Assembly: GCF_014645735.1 (NCBI RefSeq)
Contig: NZ_BMMH01000013.1
Span: forward strand, 62,001-126,000
DNA from: Nocardia jinanensis
GTDB taxonomy: Bacteria > Actinomycetota > Actinomycetes > Mycobacteriales > Mycobacteriaceae
Length of the DNA stretch: 64,000 nucleotides
Reading direction: 5' to 3'
Shown: positions 52,325-60,979 of the stretch, in pieces
Layout: every line of letters begins with the position of its first letter
How positions within the stretch are numbered: the stretch's first letter is position 1
The notes under the pieces: model-generated
Database searches by the model: none
The model's input: the letters and a program-made list of their open reading frames with translations, nothing else
Told to the model about the DNA's origin: nothing
Position numbers and translations under genes: made by a program

Positions 52325-54534
52325 GTGGTTGGTTTCCCTTCGGGATCGCTGTCGGTGACGTCGGTGCCGCCAGGTTTCGGCTCGTGCTGTTCGCTCGCCG
52401 AGCGTCGCAGGTAGAGATAGCCGAGATGGCTTTCGTACTGATCGAGAATGTCGCCGATGATCTGCTCGCGGCCGTAGCTGTTGAGCGAGTATCCCTGTGA
52501 CCCCTCCGCGAGATACACCTCGCAGCGGAAATAGCGGTCGCCGGAACGTTGCGCGAGTACCGCGTAGGTCGGCGTCGGGGCCGATATCGGGCACACCCGG
52601 TATTCGAACCGGGGCTCATTCGCTTGATCGACGAGCAGCCGTGGTGCGGGAAGACCTTCGCTGCGGCCGGATTCGTCGAGCGTCGCGGTGACACCCATGG
52701 TGCCGAATTCGCCGGTGACCTCCCGCATCGCCGGTACGACGGTGTTGGTGACGAACCTCCGCGTCGCCGCCGGGCCGGGATAGTGGACTGTGGCGAGCAG
52801 CCTGCGGCGCCAGCCGCCGTGTTCGGCCGGTCCGCGACCGGCCGCCAACGCCTTGGGCAGCGTCGTGCGGTAGCTGTCGCGCTTATAGGACTCGTTGCGC
52901 ACCGCGCGCAGCAGCGCGATACCGATGAGCGCGAGCACGAACGAGAACGGCAGGCCCATGATGATCGTGGCGTTCTGCAGGGTGGTGATAGAGCCCTCCG
53001 CGCCCGCGAACAGCATCGACAGGGTGAGCAGACCGATCGCCAGTGCCCAGAAGATGCGCGTGCTCTGCGCGCAGTCGGCCATCGGATCGGGCAGTTTCGA
53101 TGTGAAATTGCCCATGACCAGCGCACCCGAGTCGGCGCTCGTCGTGTAGAACAGCAGGCCGGTCAGGGTGGCGACGCCGAGCAGCAGCGGTGCGCCGGGA
53201 TACTGTTCGAGCAGCGAATAGAAGCCTACTTCGGCCCGTGCGGCCGTCGTCTCGGCGAATTCCCGGTCGTGCCGGGCCACGTTCAGCGCGCTGTTCCCGA
53301 AGATGGAGATCCACAGCAGGATGAAGCTGAACGGCACCACGAGCACCCCGAAGACGAACTGTCGCAAGGTACGACCACGCGAGATGCGCGCGAGGAACAG
53401 GCCCACGAACGGCGCCCACGCCACCCACCACGCCCAGAAGAACAGCGTCCAGGCGTCGAGCCAGGTGGTCGGTTCGTTGGGTGTCTCCGGATTGCGGTCC
53501 CAGGCGAAGGTATCCAGCGTCCGGTCGAGGAAGGTCGACACATAGTCGCCGGCGTTCTGCACGAGCGCATTGAGCAGGAAATCCGACGGGCCCGCCAGCA
53601 GGATGTAGACGAGCAGGGCGATGGCGAGGACGACATTGAGTTCCGACAGCCGCCGGATCCCCTTGTCCACGCCCGATGTCGCCGAAATCGTCGCGACGAC
53701 GACCGACAGCGCGATGAGCCCGATCTGTACTGCCTTGCCCTGGGGGATGCCGAACATCTGCTGCAAGCCGTAGTTGAGCTGCACGATGCCGATGCCGAGT
53801 GAGGTCGCGATCCCGAAGATGGTGCCGAGTACCGCGGCGACGTCGATGGCGTCGCCCCAACGGCCGTGCACTCGTCTGCCGAATATCGGGTAGAGCGCCG
53901 CCCGGATGGTCAGCGGCAGGTTCTGCCGGAACGCGAAGTAGGCGAGCGCGCCGCCCATGAGCGCGTACATGGCCCAGCCGCTGATGCCGTAGTGGAAGAT
54001 CGTCCAGGTCGTCGCCGCGCGGGCCGCCTCGTTGGTCTCGGCGGCGCCGGTCGGCGGGTGGAGATAGTCGTACACGGGCTCGGCGACCGAGAAGAACATC
54101 AGGTCGATGCCGATACCTGCGGCGAAGAGCATCGATGTCCAGGTGAAGAGGCTGTACTCGGGTCGGGACTCTTCCGGACCCAGCCGGTAGGCGCCGTATC
54201 TGCTGGCACCGAGGAACACGACGAGGCCGACGATGCCCGTCGCGAGGATGAAGTACCACCAGCCGAACCAGGTGACGATGAAGGTTTTGACCCCGCCGAC
54301 GACGGTCTCGGCACTGCTGGGCGAGGCGAGTGCCCAGAGAGCGAAGGCGAGCACGAGCCCGGCGGCCGAGAGGAAGACCGGTGTATTGACCGACCGGCGG
54401 TCCGCCCCGGGCCGAGCCGGGGTGGCGGTTTCCGGCGTCGCATGGGGGTCGGCGGCCCCGGTACCCGCTACACCGGCCCGTTCCGGCTCGGGGCCGGCGT
54501 TGTCCCTGTCCGGAGGATCACTGAGACCGCCCAT
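52321..54534 (-). CDS. betT: BCCT-family choline/betaine transporter
   Basis: A 737-residue transporter with 12 membrane helices between about residues 50 and 560, and a long cytoplasmic C-terminal region of about 170 residues. The family signature around helix 8 is FFWAWWVAWAPFVGLFLARI followed by SRGRTLRQF. The end of helix 3 reads LFTWTSMLFAAGIGIDLMFF. The extended C-terminal domain (CPISAPTPTYAVLAQRSGDR and beyond) is as in E. coli BetT and OpuD-like osmosensing members. ATG 54534 is chosen; the N-terminus is Pro-rich. First gene of the choline operon, overlapping the next start by 4 bp. No BetI repressor is adjacent. Confidence 0.94.
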   Translation of the reverse strand: MGGLSDPPDRDNAGPEPERAGVAGTGAADPHATPETATPARPGADRRSVNTPVFLSAAGLVLAFALWALASPSSAETVVGGVKTFIVTWFGWWYFILATGIVGLVVFLGASRYGAYRLGPEESRPEYSLFTWTSMLFAAGIGIDLMFFSVAEPVYDYLHPPTGAAETNEAARAATTWTIFHYGISGWAMYALMGGALAYFAFRQNLPLTIRAALYPIFGRRVHGRWGDAIDVAAVLGTIFGIATSLGIGIVQLNYGLQQMFGIPQGKAVQIGLIALSVVVATISATSGVDKGIRRLSELNVVLAIALLVYILLAGPSDFLLNALVQNAGDYVSTFLDRTLDTFAWDRNPETPNEPTTWLDAWTLFFWAWWVAWAPFVGLFLARISRGRTLRQFVFGVLVVPFSFILLWISIFGNSALNVARHDREFAETTAARAEVGFYSLLEQYPGAPLLLGVATLTGLLFYTTSADSGALVMGNFTSKLPDPMADCAQSTRIFWALAIGLLTLSMLFAGAEGSITTLQNATIIMGLPFSFVLALIGIALLRAVRNESYKRDSYRTTLPKALAAGRGPAEHGGWRRRLLATVHYPGPAATRRFVTNTVVPAMREVTGEFGTMGVTATLDESGRSEGLPAPRLLVDQANEPRFEYRVCPISAPTPTYAVLAQRSGDRYFRCEVYLAEGSQGYSLNSYGREQIIGDILDQYESHLGYLYLRRSASEQHEPKPGGTDVTDSDPEGKPTT

Positions 54535-54639
54535 GTGACGAACCGTAGTCGCGGATGTTCCGTGTCGGTCCCAGGCACGAGGGTCGCGTTTGCGCCGCGC
54601 GCCGCGCGGGTAGATGACAGAACCGGAGGTGATGCCGGG

Positions 54640-55560
54640 GTGAAACGGCGTTTTCGCAGGTTGAGCGCACGAGTGCTGCGACGCGCCGAAGCCCGGGTCG
54701 CAGTCCGGACGCTGCGGGCGGCATGGTCGGACCAACTGTCCGACTGGGCCGCCGCCCTGACCTACTACAGCATGCTGTCACTGTTCCCCGCCCTGCTGCT
54801 CACCGTTGCGGTACTCGGCCTGGCCGGTCCGGAGCCGACCGGTGCGCTGGCGGGCGCGGCGGGGCATCTGGGCCCGGAGGGCAGCGGCACCCTGCTCGCC
54901 GATTCGGTGCGCCACCTGCAGCAGGTCCGGGCCTGGTCGGCACCGATCGCGATCGCGGGGCTGGTATCGGGCTTGTGGACGGCGTCGGGCTATATCGGCG
55001 CGTTCATCCGGGCCGCCAACGCTCTGTACGGGGTCGTGGAGAGCAGGTCCTGGGTGAGAACTGTACTTCTGCAGTTGTCGTTCAGCGTCGTGCTGATCCT
55101 GATGCTGGTAATCACCGGACTCGGCTTCGTGGTGACCAACGGTATGGCCGGGCGATTCGGTGGTCTGGTCGCGAGCCTGCCGTACGTCCACGGCGCCTGG
55201 ATGATCCTCCAATGGCTCGTGCTCGCTCTCGGGGTGAGCTTCGCACTCTCGCTGCTCTACTGGGTCGCGCCGAATGTGCCCGGGCAACCGTTCCGGTGGC
55301 CGTCGGCGGGCAGCGCGATGGCGGTCGCCGTATGGCTCACCGGTTCGGCCGGCTTGTCGTTCTACGCCTCGCATTTCGACTCGATCAACAAGGTCTACGG
55401 GTCGCTGGCCGCGGCGGTCCTGTTCCTCATCTGGTTGTGGGTCACCAATTTCGCGGTCCTGCTGGGGGCGGTTGTCGATGCCCAGCGGTCGCGCCGGCCC
55501 GCACCGCCCGCGCCGGAGCAGCAGACCACGACAGCGGAGGAAGATGCCGTCCCAGGGTGA
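54640..55560 (+). CDS. YihY/BrkB (UPF0761) family membrane protein
   Basis: A 306-residue protein with six predicted membrane helices. Family signatures: DWAAALTYYSMLSLFPALLL near the N-terminus, GLWTASGYIGAFIRAANALY, LLYWVAPNVPGQPFRWPSAG and YGSLAAAVLFLIWLWVTNFA. The function is not settled; the old ribonuclease BN label for this family is wrong. GTG 54640 with GGAGGTGAT upstream gives the usual start. Divergent from betT by 105 bp and 73 bp ahead of the response regulator. Confidence 0.91.
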   Translation: MKRRFRRLSARVLRRAEARVAVRTLRAAWSDQLSDWAAALTYYSMLSLFPALLLTVAVLGLAGPEPTGALAGAAGHLGPEGSGTLLADSVRHLQQVRAWSAPIAIAGLVSGLWTASGYIGAFIRAANALYGVVESRSWVRTVLLQLSFSVVLILMLVITGLGFVVTNGMAGRFGGLVASLPYVHGAWMILQWLVLALGVSFALSLLYWVAPNVPGQPFRWPSAGSAMAVAVWLTGSAGLSFYASHFDSINKVYGSLAAAVLFLIWLWVTNFAVLLGAVVDAQRSRRPAPPAPEQQTTTAEEDAVPG

Positions 55561-55633
55561 CCGGCAGCGTGCACACGAAATCTCCACAACCGGCGCCAGT
55601 TCTCTCCACACGCGATGGCTAGGCTCCCCGAGC

Positions 55634-56335
55634 ATGGAACAGAACGCACCGGCAGGGGGAGCGACGGCGCGGCGGATCCTGGTCGTGGACGACGAACCCA
55701 CCATTGCCGAATCTGTTGCCGCACGGCTGCGCGCCGAAGGGTTCACGGTCGCTACGGCGCACGACGGGCCCACGGCGGTGACGGCGGCGAGCACGTTCGA
55801 GCCCGATCTCGTGGTCCTCGATGTGATGTTGCCCGGCTACGACGGGCTGGAGGTGTGCCGGCGTATCCAGGCCGAACGTCCGGTACCTGTACTGATGCTC
55901 ACTGCGCGGACGGACGAAACCGATCAGCTCGTCGGACTCGGCGTCGGCGCCGACGACTACCTGACCAAACCGTTCTCGCTGCGGGTCCTCACCGCACGCG
56001 TGCACGCCCTGCTGCGCCGGGTCGAACGCGCCGCCGGGCGCAACGGCACCGTCACCGTGGTCGGCGATCTGCGCATCGACGCCGACCAGCGGCGGGTCTG
56101 GCGTGGCGGGGTCGAGGCCCAGCTCACGCCGCTGGAGTTCGATCTGCTCTCGCGGCTGGCCCGGCGCCCCCGCGCGGTCCTCGCCCGCGAGCGCCTGCTC
56201 GAGGAGGTGTGGGACTGGGCCGACGCCGCGGGTACCCGGGCGGTCGACAGCCATATCAAGGCGCTGCGCCGGAAACTCGGCGCCGACCTGATCCGGACCG
56301 TCCACGGTGTGGGTTATGCCCTGGAGACGCGATGA
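55634..56335 (+). CDS. OmpR-family response regulator
   Basis: A 233-residue regulator. The receiver domain shows acidic residues in RILVVDDEPTIAES, phospho-acceptor Asp63 in LVVLDVMLPGYDG and Lys112 in DDYLTKPFSL. The C-terminal winged helix is of the OmpR/PhoB type: QLTPLEFDLLSRLARRPRAV, GTRAVDSHIKALRRKL and IRTVHGVGYAL. The stop overlaps the start of the sensor kinase by 4 bp (ATGA). The output genes are unknown; the downstream membrane-protein gene is a candidate. Confidence 0.94.
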   Translation: MEQNAPAGGATARRILVVDDEPTIAESVAARLRAEGFTVATAHDGPTAVTAASTFEPDLVVLDVMLPGYDGLEVCRRIQAERPVPVLMLTARTDETDQLVGLGVGADDYLTKPFSLRVLTARVHALLRRVERAAGRNGTVTVVGDLRIDADQRRVWRGGVEAQLTPLEFDLLSRLARRPRAVLARERLLEEVWDWADAAGTRAVDSHIKALRRKLGADLIRTVHGVGYALETR

Positions 56336-57432
56336 GCGAGCATATCGACGCACGCACCGGCCCCGATCGGCGCGACGGGCCCGGAGCCGTGCACAGCGTG
56401 CGGCGGGTATCGGATCGGCTGGCGGCGGTCCTGCCGCGGCCACTGGACCGGATCCGTTCCGTCAAACTGAAGCTGGCCGTCCTCATGACCTTCGCGGGCG
56501 GGCTCGCCTTCGGCTGGTTCCGGCTGCGGATCGGCTGGCTGCCGCCGATGACCACGCTGGCCGCCATGGTCATCGCGCTGGTGTCCTCCCAGTTCCTGGC
56601 GCACGGCATCACCATGCCGCTGCGTGAGATGACCGCCGCGGCCCAGCGGATGGCGCGGGGCGACTACACGAGCAGAGTGCGCGCCTCGTCCCGGGACGAG
56701 GTCGGACAGCTCGCCGAGGCGTTCAACCGGATGGCGGCCGACCTCGCCGCCGCGGACCGGCAACGCCGCGATCTGATCGCCAACGTCTCGCACGAATTGC
56801 GCACCCCGATCACCGCGCTGCACGCCGTGCTGGAAAATCTGGTGGACGGGGTATCCGAACCCGACCCGAGAACACTGGAAACCGCTCTCGCCCAGACCGA
56901 ACGGCTCGGCCGGCTCGTCGCCGAACTCCTCGATCTGTCCAGTATCGAGGCGGGCGCCGTACCCCTGGAACGCGAAGAGCTGAGTATCGCGGCACTTTTC
57001 GCGGATGTCGTGGCCGAGGCCGAGGTGACGACAGCGGGCCTGGGCCGCGGTATCCACTTCCGCAGCACGGTGGACCCCGATACCGCCACCGTGTACGCCG
57101 ACCGGGCCCGACTGCACCAGGTTCTGCTGAACCTGCTGGACAACGCCGCCCGGCACGGACCGGCCGGCGGCGAAGTCCGCCTGCACGCCCACACCGTGGG
57201 CGGCGATGCCGTCCTCGATGTCGACGACGACGGACCCGGCGTACCGCGCGGGGAACGAGAACGCATTTTCGACCGCTTCACGCGCGGCGGCCGGACCGAC
57301 GGCGGCGGCACCGGGCTCGGGCTCGCCATCGCACGCTGGGTGATCGACCTACATCGCGGTCGTATCGCCGTCATCGACCCCGGCTCACGGATCCGCGTGA
57401 TCCTGCCGGCCACCGGGTCCCGCAACCACTGA
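56332..57432 (+). CDS. Sensor histidine kinase
   Basis: A 366-residue kinase with two membrane helices (about 47-63 and 70-90) separated by only a few residues, so it has almost no extracellular sensor and probably senses the membrane or an interacting protein. HAMP domain at about 92-145 (MPLREMTAAAQRMARGDYTS), H-box NVSHELRTPITALHAVLENL (His154), N-box LLNLLDNAARHG, G1 DDGPGVP, F-box FDRFTRG and G2 GTGLGLAIAR are intact. It is coupled to the response regulator by a 4-bp overlap. Confidence 0.94.
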   Translation: MSEHIDARTGPDRRDGPGAVHSVRRVSDRLAAVLPRPLDRIRSVKLKLAVLMTFAGGLAFGWFRLRIGWLPPMTTLAAMVIALVSSQFLAHGITMPLREMTAAAQRMARGDYTSRVRASSRDEVGQLAEAFNRMAADLAAADRQRRDLIANVSHELRTPITALHAVLENLVDGVSEPDPRTLETALAQTERLGRLVAELLDLSSIEAGAVPLEREELSIAALFADVVAEAEVTTAGLGRGIHFRSTVDPDTATVYADRARLHQVLLNLLDNAARHGPAGGEVRLHAHTVGGDAVLDVDDDGPGVPRGERERIFDRFTRGGRTDGGGTGLGLAIARWVIDLHRGRIAVIDPGSRIRVILPATGSRNH

Positions 57433-57504
57433 CCCCCTCTCTCCCGAACCCCGGCTCGCCGATCGGCTCCGGGGGCGATCCCGCGCACCCACAGGAGGAC
57501 GACC

Positions 57505-59130
57505 ATGCCGAGACGATCCACTCCGGACGGCACCGCGAGAAGGAAACCACCGGCCGAATCGGCTGCTGGTGCGGCCGATTCGGTGGAACCGACGGACACC
57601 GCGCGAGCGGCTGATACGCCGGACATCACAGCCGGGGCGCCGAGCGGTTCGGCTACAGCCGTGAGCTCACCGTCCACAGATCTGCGGGCGGAGGAGAAAG
57701 CGCCTGCACCGGCTGTGCCACCGCGATGGCAGCGGGTGGTCTACCCGGCGGGCGCACTGCCCGCCGTGGGAATCGCCGGGGTGGTCGCGGCCGCCACCGT
57801 ACCCATCGATCGGCCCGGAATCGGTTGGCTCGTAGCGGGAGCCGTCGCGGCGGGCGCGGTGACCGGAGTCCACCGCCGGGCGGGTCGATCTCGGGAGTCG
57901 GACGGACCCGGCGAACCAGGGGATCGGGAACGCCTGTGGTGGGCGATCGCGGCACTGGCCTTGCTCTCGGTCGGCACCTTCCGAGCCGCCGGATGGTTGT
58001 TCGTCCTCTGTGTGGCCGCGGCGGCGGTGGCCGGATCGCTGGCGGTGGTGGGCCGACGATCCACTCGGGGGTTGTTCCGCGACGCGGCAGCCGTCCCGCT
58101 GGCTTCGATCGGTGCTCTCGCCTGGGTTTACACGGCGCAGAGCAGCCTGCGTACCGGTGCCGGGGCTCGGCACCGGCGCCTCGGCGTATCCGCCGCTGTC
58201 ACGGTGGGGTTGCTGGTGGTGTTCGTACCGCTGCTGGCCGGTGCCGACGCCACTTTCGCCGCGTTGGTCGAAGCACTGGTGCCACGGATGGACGGTGGCA
58301 TCCTGGCGCGCTGGATCGTCGTGTTCCTGCTCGCGGCCATCGGATGCCTGAGCGCGGTGTACCTGCTCGCCGGGGCCGCGGCAGATGCCGGTGGGCGGGA
58401 ACGTATTCCGCACCGGATGCTGGTCCGCGCGGAGTGGGGTCTGCCGGTCGGTGCGCTGACAGCGGTATTCGCGCTGTTCGTCGCGGCGCAACTGGTGGCC
58501 CTGTTCGGCGGCGACGATTATGTACAGCGCACCGCGGGCCTCACCTACGCCGAATACGCGCGCAGTGGATTCTGGCAACTGTCCGCGGTGACGGTTCTCA
58601 CCCTCGCCGTCATCCTGCCCGTATTGCACAGGGCCGCGCGGGATTCAGCAGCGGACCGGCGGTGGTTGCGCGGGTCGCTGTGCACGATCAGCGGTCTCAC
58701 TCTGGTAATGATCGCCTCCGCGCTCGGTCGGATGTGGACCTACCAACAGGCCTACGGATTCACCGTGCTCCGTCTCCTGGTCGGGACCTGCGAACTCTGG
58801 CTCGGTGGCGTGTACATCCTGGTGATCGTCGCCGTGCTGCGCCTGGAACCGGCCTGGCTGCCCCGGGCCACCGCGGGAACCGCCGTGGCCGCACTGCTGA
58901 CGCTGTCCGCGCTGAACCCCGAGGGCCTGGTCGCCCGGGAGAACATCGACCGCTGGCAGCGCGGCGAGGAGATCGACATCGATTACCTCGCCGGCCTGTC
59001 GGCCGATATCGTCCCGGCGATCGACCGTCTTCCGGCGGCGGTCCGTATCGATCTGCGCCATCGGCTCGAATACCGATTCGACGACGACACCTGGAACAGC
59101 TGGAACCTGGCCCGTACGCGGGCGCGCTGA
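57505..59130 (+). CDS. DUF4173-domain membrane protein
   Basis: A 541-residue integral membrane protein with a disordered cytoplasmic N-terminus (about 70 residues rich in Ala/Pro/Thr) and about twelve helices. The DUF4173 signature QRTAGLTYAEYARSGFWQLS is clear at about residue 345-365. The C-terminal tail of about 60 residues (RENIDRWQRGEEIDIDYLAG then DRLPAAVRIDLRHRL) is extracytoplasmic or cytoplasmic, uncertain. ATG 57505 follows AGGAGG. It sits 72 bp behind the histidine kinase and is likely co-transcribed with the two-component system, as DUF4173 genes often are. Confidence 0.9.
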   Translation: MPRRSTPDGTARRKPPAESAAGAADSVEPTDTARAADTPDITAGAPSGSATAVSSPSTDLRAEEKAPAPAVPPRWQRVVYPAGALPAVGIAGVVAAATVPIDRPGIGWLVAGAVAAGAVTGVHRRAGRSRESDGPGEPGDRERLWWAIAALALLSVGTFRAAGWLFVLCVAAAAVAGSLAVVGRRSTRGLFRDAAAVPLASIGALAWVYTAQSSLRTGAGARHRRLGVSAAVTVGLLVVFVPLLAGADATFAALVEALVPRMDGGILARWIVVFLLAAIGCLSAVYLLAGAAADAGGRERIPHRMLVRAEWGLPVGALTAVFALFVAAQLVALFGGDDYVQRTAGLTYAEYARSGFWQLSAVTVLTLAVILPVLHRAARDSAADRRWLRGSLCTISGLTLVMIASALGRMWTYQQAYGFTVLRLLVGTCELWLGGVYILVIVAVLRLEPAWLPRATAGTAVAALLTLSALNPEGLVARENIDRWQRGEEIDIDYLAGLSADIVPAIDRLPAAVRIDLRHRLEYRFDDDTWNSWNLARTRAR

Positions 59131-59160
59131 CCGCGCCGGGCCGGGTTCCGGCGGAGGAGG

Positions 59161-59976
59161 CTATCCGACCTTCCGGCCCACCGCACCGTAGAGCGACACC
59201 TTCTTGTCGTGGCTCTTGGGATGCTCGATACCCGCATTACGCCACCGGTGGATCACCTCCACACCCGGCTCCACCAGTTCCAGCTGTTCGAAGAAGCGCG
59301 CGACCTCCGCGCGGGTGCGCGGTCGCACCGGAATGCCGCGATCCACATAGACCTGCAACAACCGCGCCATTCCTTCGGGATCGTCGGGGCCGTCGTCGAA
59401 CTCGGTCGTGACATGCGACATCGCCAGATAGGACCCCGGTGCCAGCGGCGCCATCAAGGTGTTCACGATGTCGTAGACGTCGCCGGGCACGAAATGCAGA
59501 AGAGCCATGAGCGATACCGCGACCGGCTGCGACAGATCCAGCGTCGCCAGCAGTTCCGGCGCGGCGAGGATGGATTCGGGCTGCCCGGCATCGGCCTGGA
59601 TGTAGGCGGTACTGCCCAGATCCGAACTCACCAGCAGTGCTCGCGCGTGGGCGAGCACAATGGGGTCGTTGTCGATGTACACGACCCGCGATTCCGGCGC
59701 CAGACCCTGGGCGACCTGGTGCAGGTTGGGCTCGGTCGGGATACCCGTGCCGATATCGAGGAACTGGCGGATACCCTGCTCGGTGAGGTAGCGAGTCGCG
59801 TGGCGCATGAACTCACGGTTGGTCCGAGCGGTCAACCGGACCGCCGGAAAATCTTGTAGCGCCTGCTCCGCAGCGGCCCGGTCGGCATCGTAGGAATCCT
59901 TGCCGCCGAGAAAGTAGTCGTACATGCGGGCCGGGTGCGCCACATCGGTGCGAAGGTCGATAGAGCCGTCGGGCAC
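59161..59976 (-). CDS. SAM-dependent methyltransferase, DUF574/Methyltransf_19 family
   Basis: A 271-residue protein of the actinobacterial DUF574 family. Characteristic opening: HPARMYDYFLGGKDSYDADR, then RTNREFMRHATRYLTEQGIR, SAM site FLDIGTGIPTEPNLHQ, VVYIDNDPIVLAHARALL and SLMALLHFVPG. GTG 59976 follows AAGGAG. Family members are numerous in Nocardia and Streptomyces and their substrates are unknown. Convergent with the DUF4173 gene, 30 bp between stops. Confidence 0.93.
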   Translation of the reverse strand: MPDGSIDLRTDVAHPARMYDYFLGGKDSYDADRAAAEQALQDFPAVRLTARTNREFMRHATRYLTEQGIRQFLDIGTGIPTEPNLHQVAQGLAPESRVVYIDNDPIVLAHARALLVSSDLGSTAYIQADAGQPESILAAPELLATLDLSQPVAVSLMALLHFVPGDVYDIVNTLMAPLAPGSYLAMSHVTTEFDDGPDDPEGMARLLQVYVDRGIPVRPRTRAEVARFFEQLELVEPGVEVIHRWRNAGIEHPKSHDKKVSLYGAVGRKVG

Positions 59977-60286
59977 GGCGAATTCTCCTTGTGACGTCGA
60001 GATCGGTACCCCCGCAGGTATACCGCATCCGGGTAAGCCGCCCAACACGATCCGGCGGATCGATACGGTGCGGGTATGGACGAGCGCGTCCGCCGCTTCG
60101 ATCCGATCGCCGACGAGTTCCGTTCAGCGCCCGCGCGTCTCGACCCGGCGCACTGTACGACAGACCGGCCGGCGAGAACAGCGTCTCCCCCACCGCACGC
60201 ACCGGGCGGCCGTCCCCCAGGGACGCCGGGCCAGCCGACCGGAGATCACACGCTTGACCCTGACACTGTGACAAGGTTTTCACTGA
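59977..60286. other. 310-bp divergent spacer between methyltransferase and HEAT-repeat gene
   Basis: No gene is supported. An ATG at 60076 opens a frame that is in phase with later coding but crosses Pro/Arg-rich, gene-unlike sequence. The right end holds the MerR-type promoter described separately. Confidence 0.45.
60254..60284 (+). promoter_or_regulatory. MerR-type promoter with 19-bp spacer and internal dyad
   Basis: A -35-like TTGACC (60254-60259) and a -10-like TTCACT (60279-60284) are 19 bp apart, longer than the normal 17. The spacer holds the dyad CCTGACAC/GTGACAAGG. Overlong spacers with a central dyad are the hallmark of promoters that MerR proteins activate by DNA untwisting. The MerR-HEAT protein two genes on is the obvious regulator. 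Confidence 0.6.
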
Positions 60287-60979
60287 GTGCAGGAGGTGGT
60301 TCCCATCAACTCGTCACCCGATTCACCGGCCACGCGCCTGCTCGAGGCACTCGGTGCCGCGAACTCGTCCATCCGGCTCCAGGCTGCCCTGGCCGCCGGC
60401 ACCGGCGCCGACCCCGGCCTCGCCGCCGCGCTGGTGGCGCGGTGCGCTATCGAACCGGACTTCTTCGTCCGCGATATGCTGACCTGGGCCTTGACCCGGC
60501 TCCCGACGGAGATCACGGTGCCCGCACTGCGCGCCGAACTACGGTCCGAAGGGGCGCAGGCCCGGAGCCAAGCGTTGCACACGCTGTCCAAGATCGGCGA
60601 CAAGGCCGTGTGGCCGGCCATCACACGTTCGTTGTTGCGCGACCCCGACGACGAGGTCGCGCGGAGCGCATGGCGTGCCGCCGTCATCCTCGTCCCCGAC
60701 GGGATGGAAGCCGGGCTGGCCGCGGAACTGGCCGCCCAGCTCGGTCGCGGCGACCGGACGGTGCGGCTGAGCCTCAGCCGGGCGCTGATCACACTCGGCG
60801 AAGTGATCGAGCCGGCCCTGCGGACCGCTCTGACCGGCGCCGATCCGGCGGTACGCGCGCACGCACGGGCCACCCGACAGCTCCTGCACGACCCGGACGC
60901 CGCGTTCGACCCGGCCGTCGACGAAGCGAAACGGATCGTCGCGCTCGGTCCGGAACCTGCCGGCGAGGCCGCGTGCTGA
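60287..60979 (+). CDS. HEAT-repeat protein
   Basis: A roughly 225-230-residue all-helical protein of HEAT/PBS-lyase-type repeats: SSIRLQAALAAGTGADPGLA, FFVRDMLTWALTRLP, AQARSQALHTLSKIGDKAVW, DEVARSAWRAAVIL, RTVRLSLSRALITLGEVIEP and AVRAHARATRQLL. It probably acts as a protein-binding scaffold. The start is unclear: GTG 60287 or GTG 60296 would place AGGAGG inside the gene, while a perfect AGGAGG (60291-60296) sits 8 bases before an ATC at 60305 that begins I-N-S-S-P-D. The stop overlaps the start of the MerR-HEAT gene by 7 bp, so the pair is translationally coupled. Confidence 0.88.
   Translation: MQEVVPINSSPDSPATRLLEALGAANSSIRLQAALAAGTGADPGLAAALVARCAIEPDFFVRDMLTWALTRLPTEITVPALRAELRSEGAQARSQALHTLSKIGDKAVWPAITRSLLRDPDDEVARSAWRAAVILVPDGMEAGLAAELAAQLGRGDRTVRLSLSRALITLGEVIEPALRTALTGADPAVRAHARATRQLLHDPDAAFDPAVDEAKRIVALGPEPAGEAAC

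Noticed and set aside
60076..60972. N-terminal extension of the MerR-HEAT gene from ATG 60076
   Set aside because: The extension runs through the HEAT gene in another frame and is Arg/Pro-rich without motifs; GTG 60973 gives the normal MerR N-terminus.
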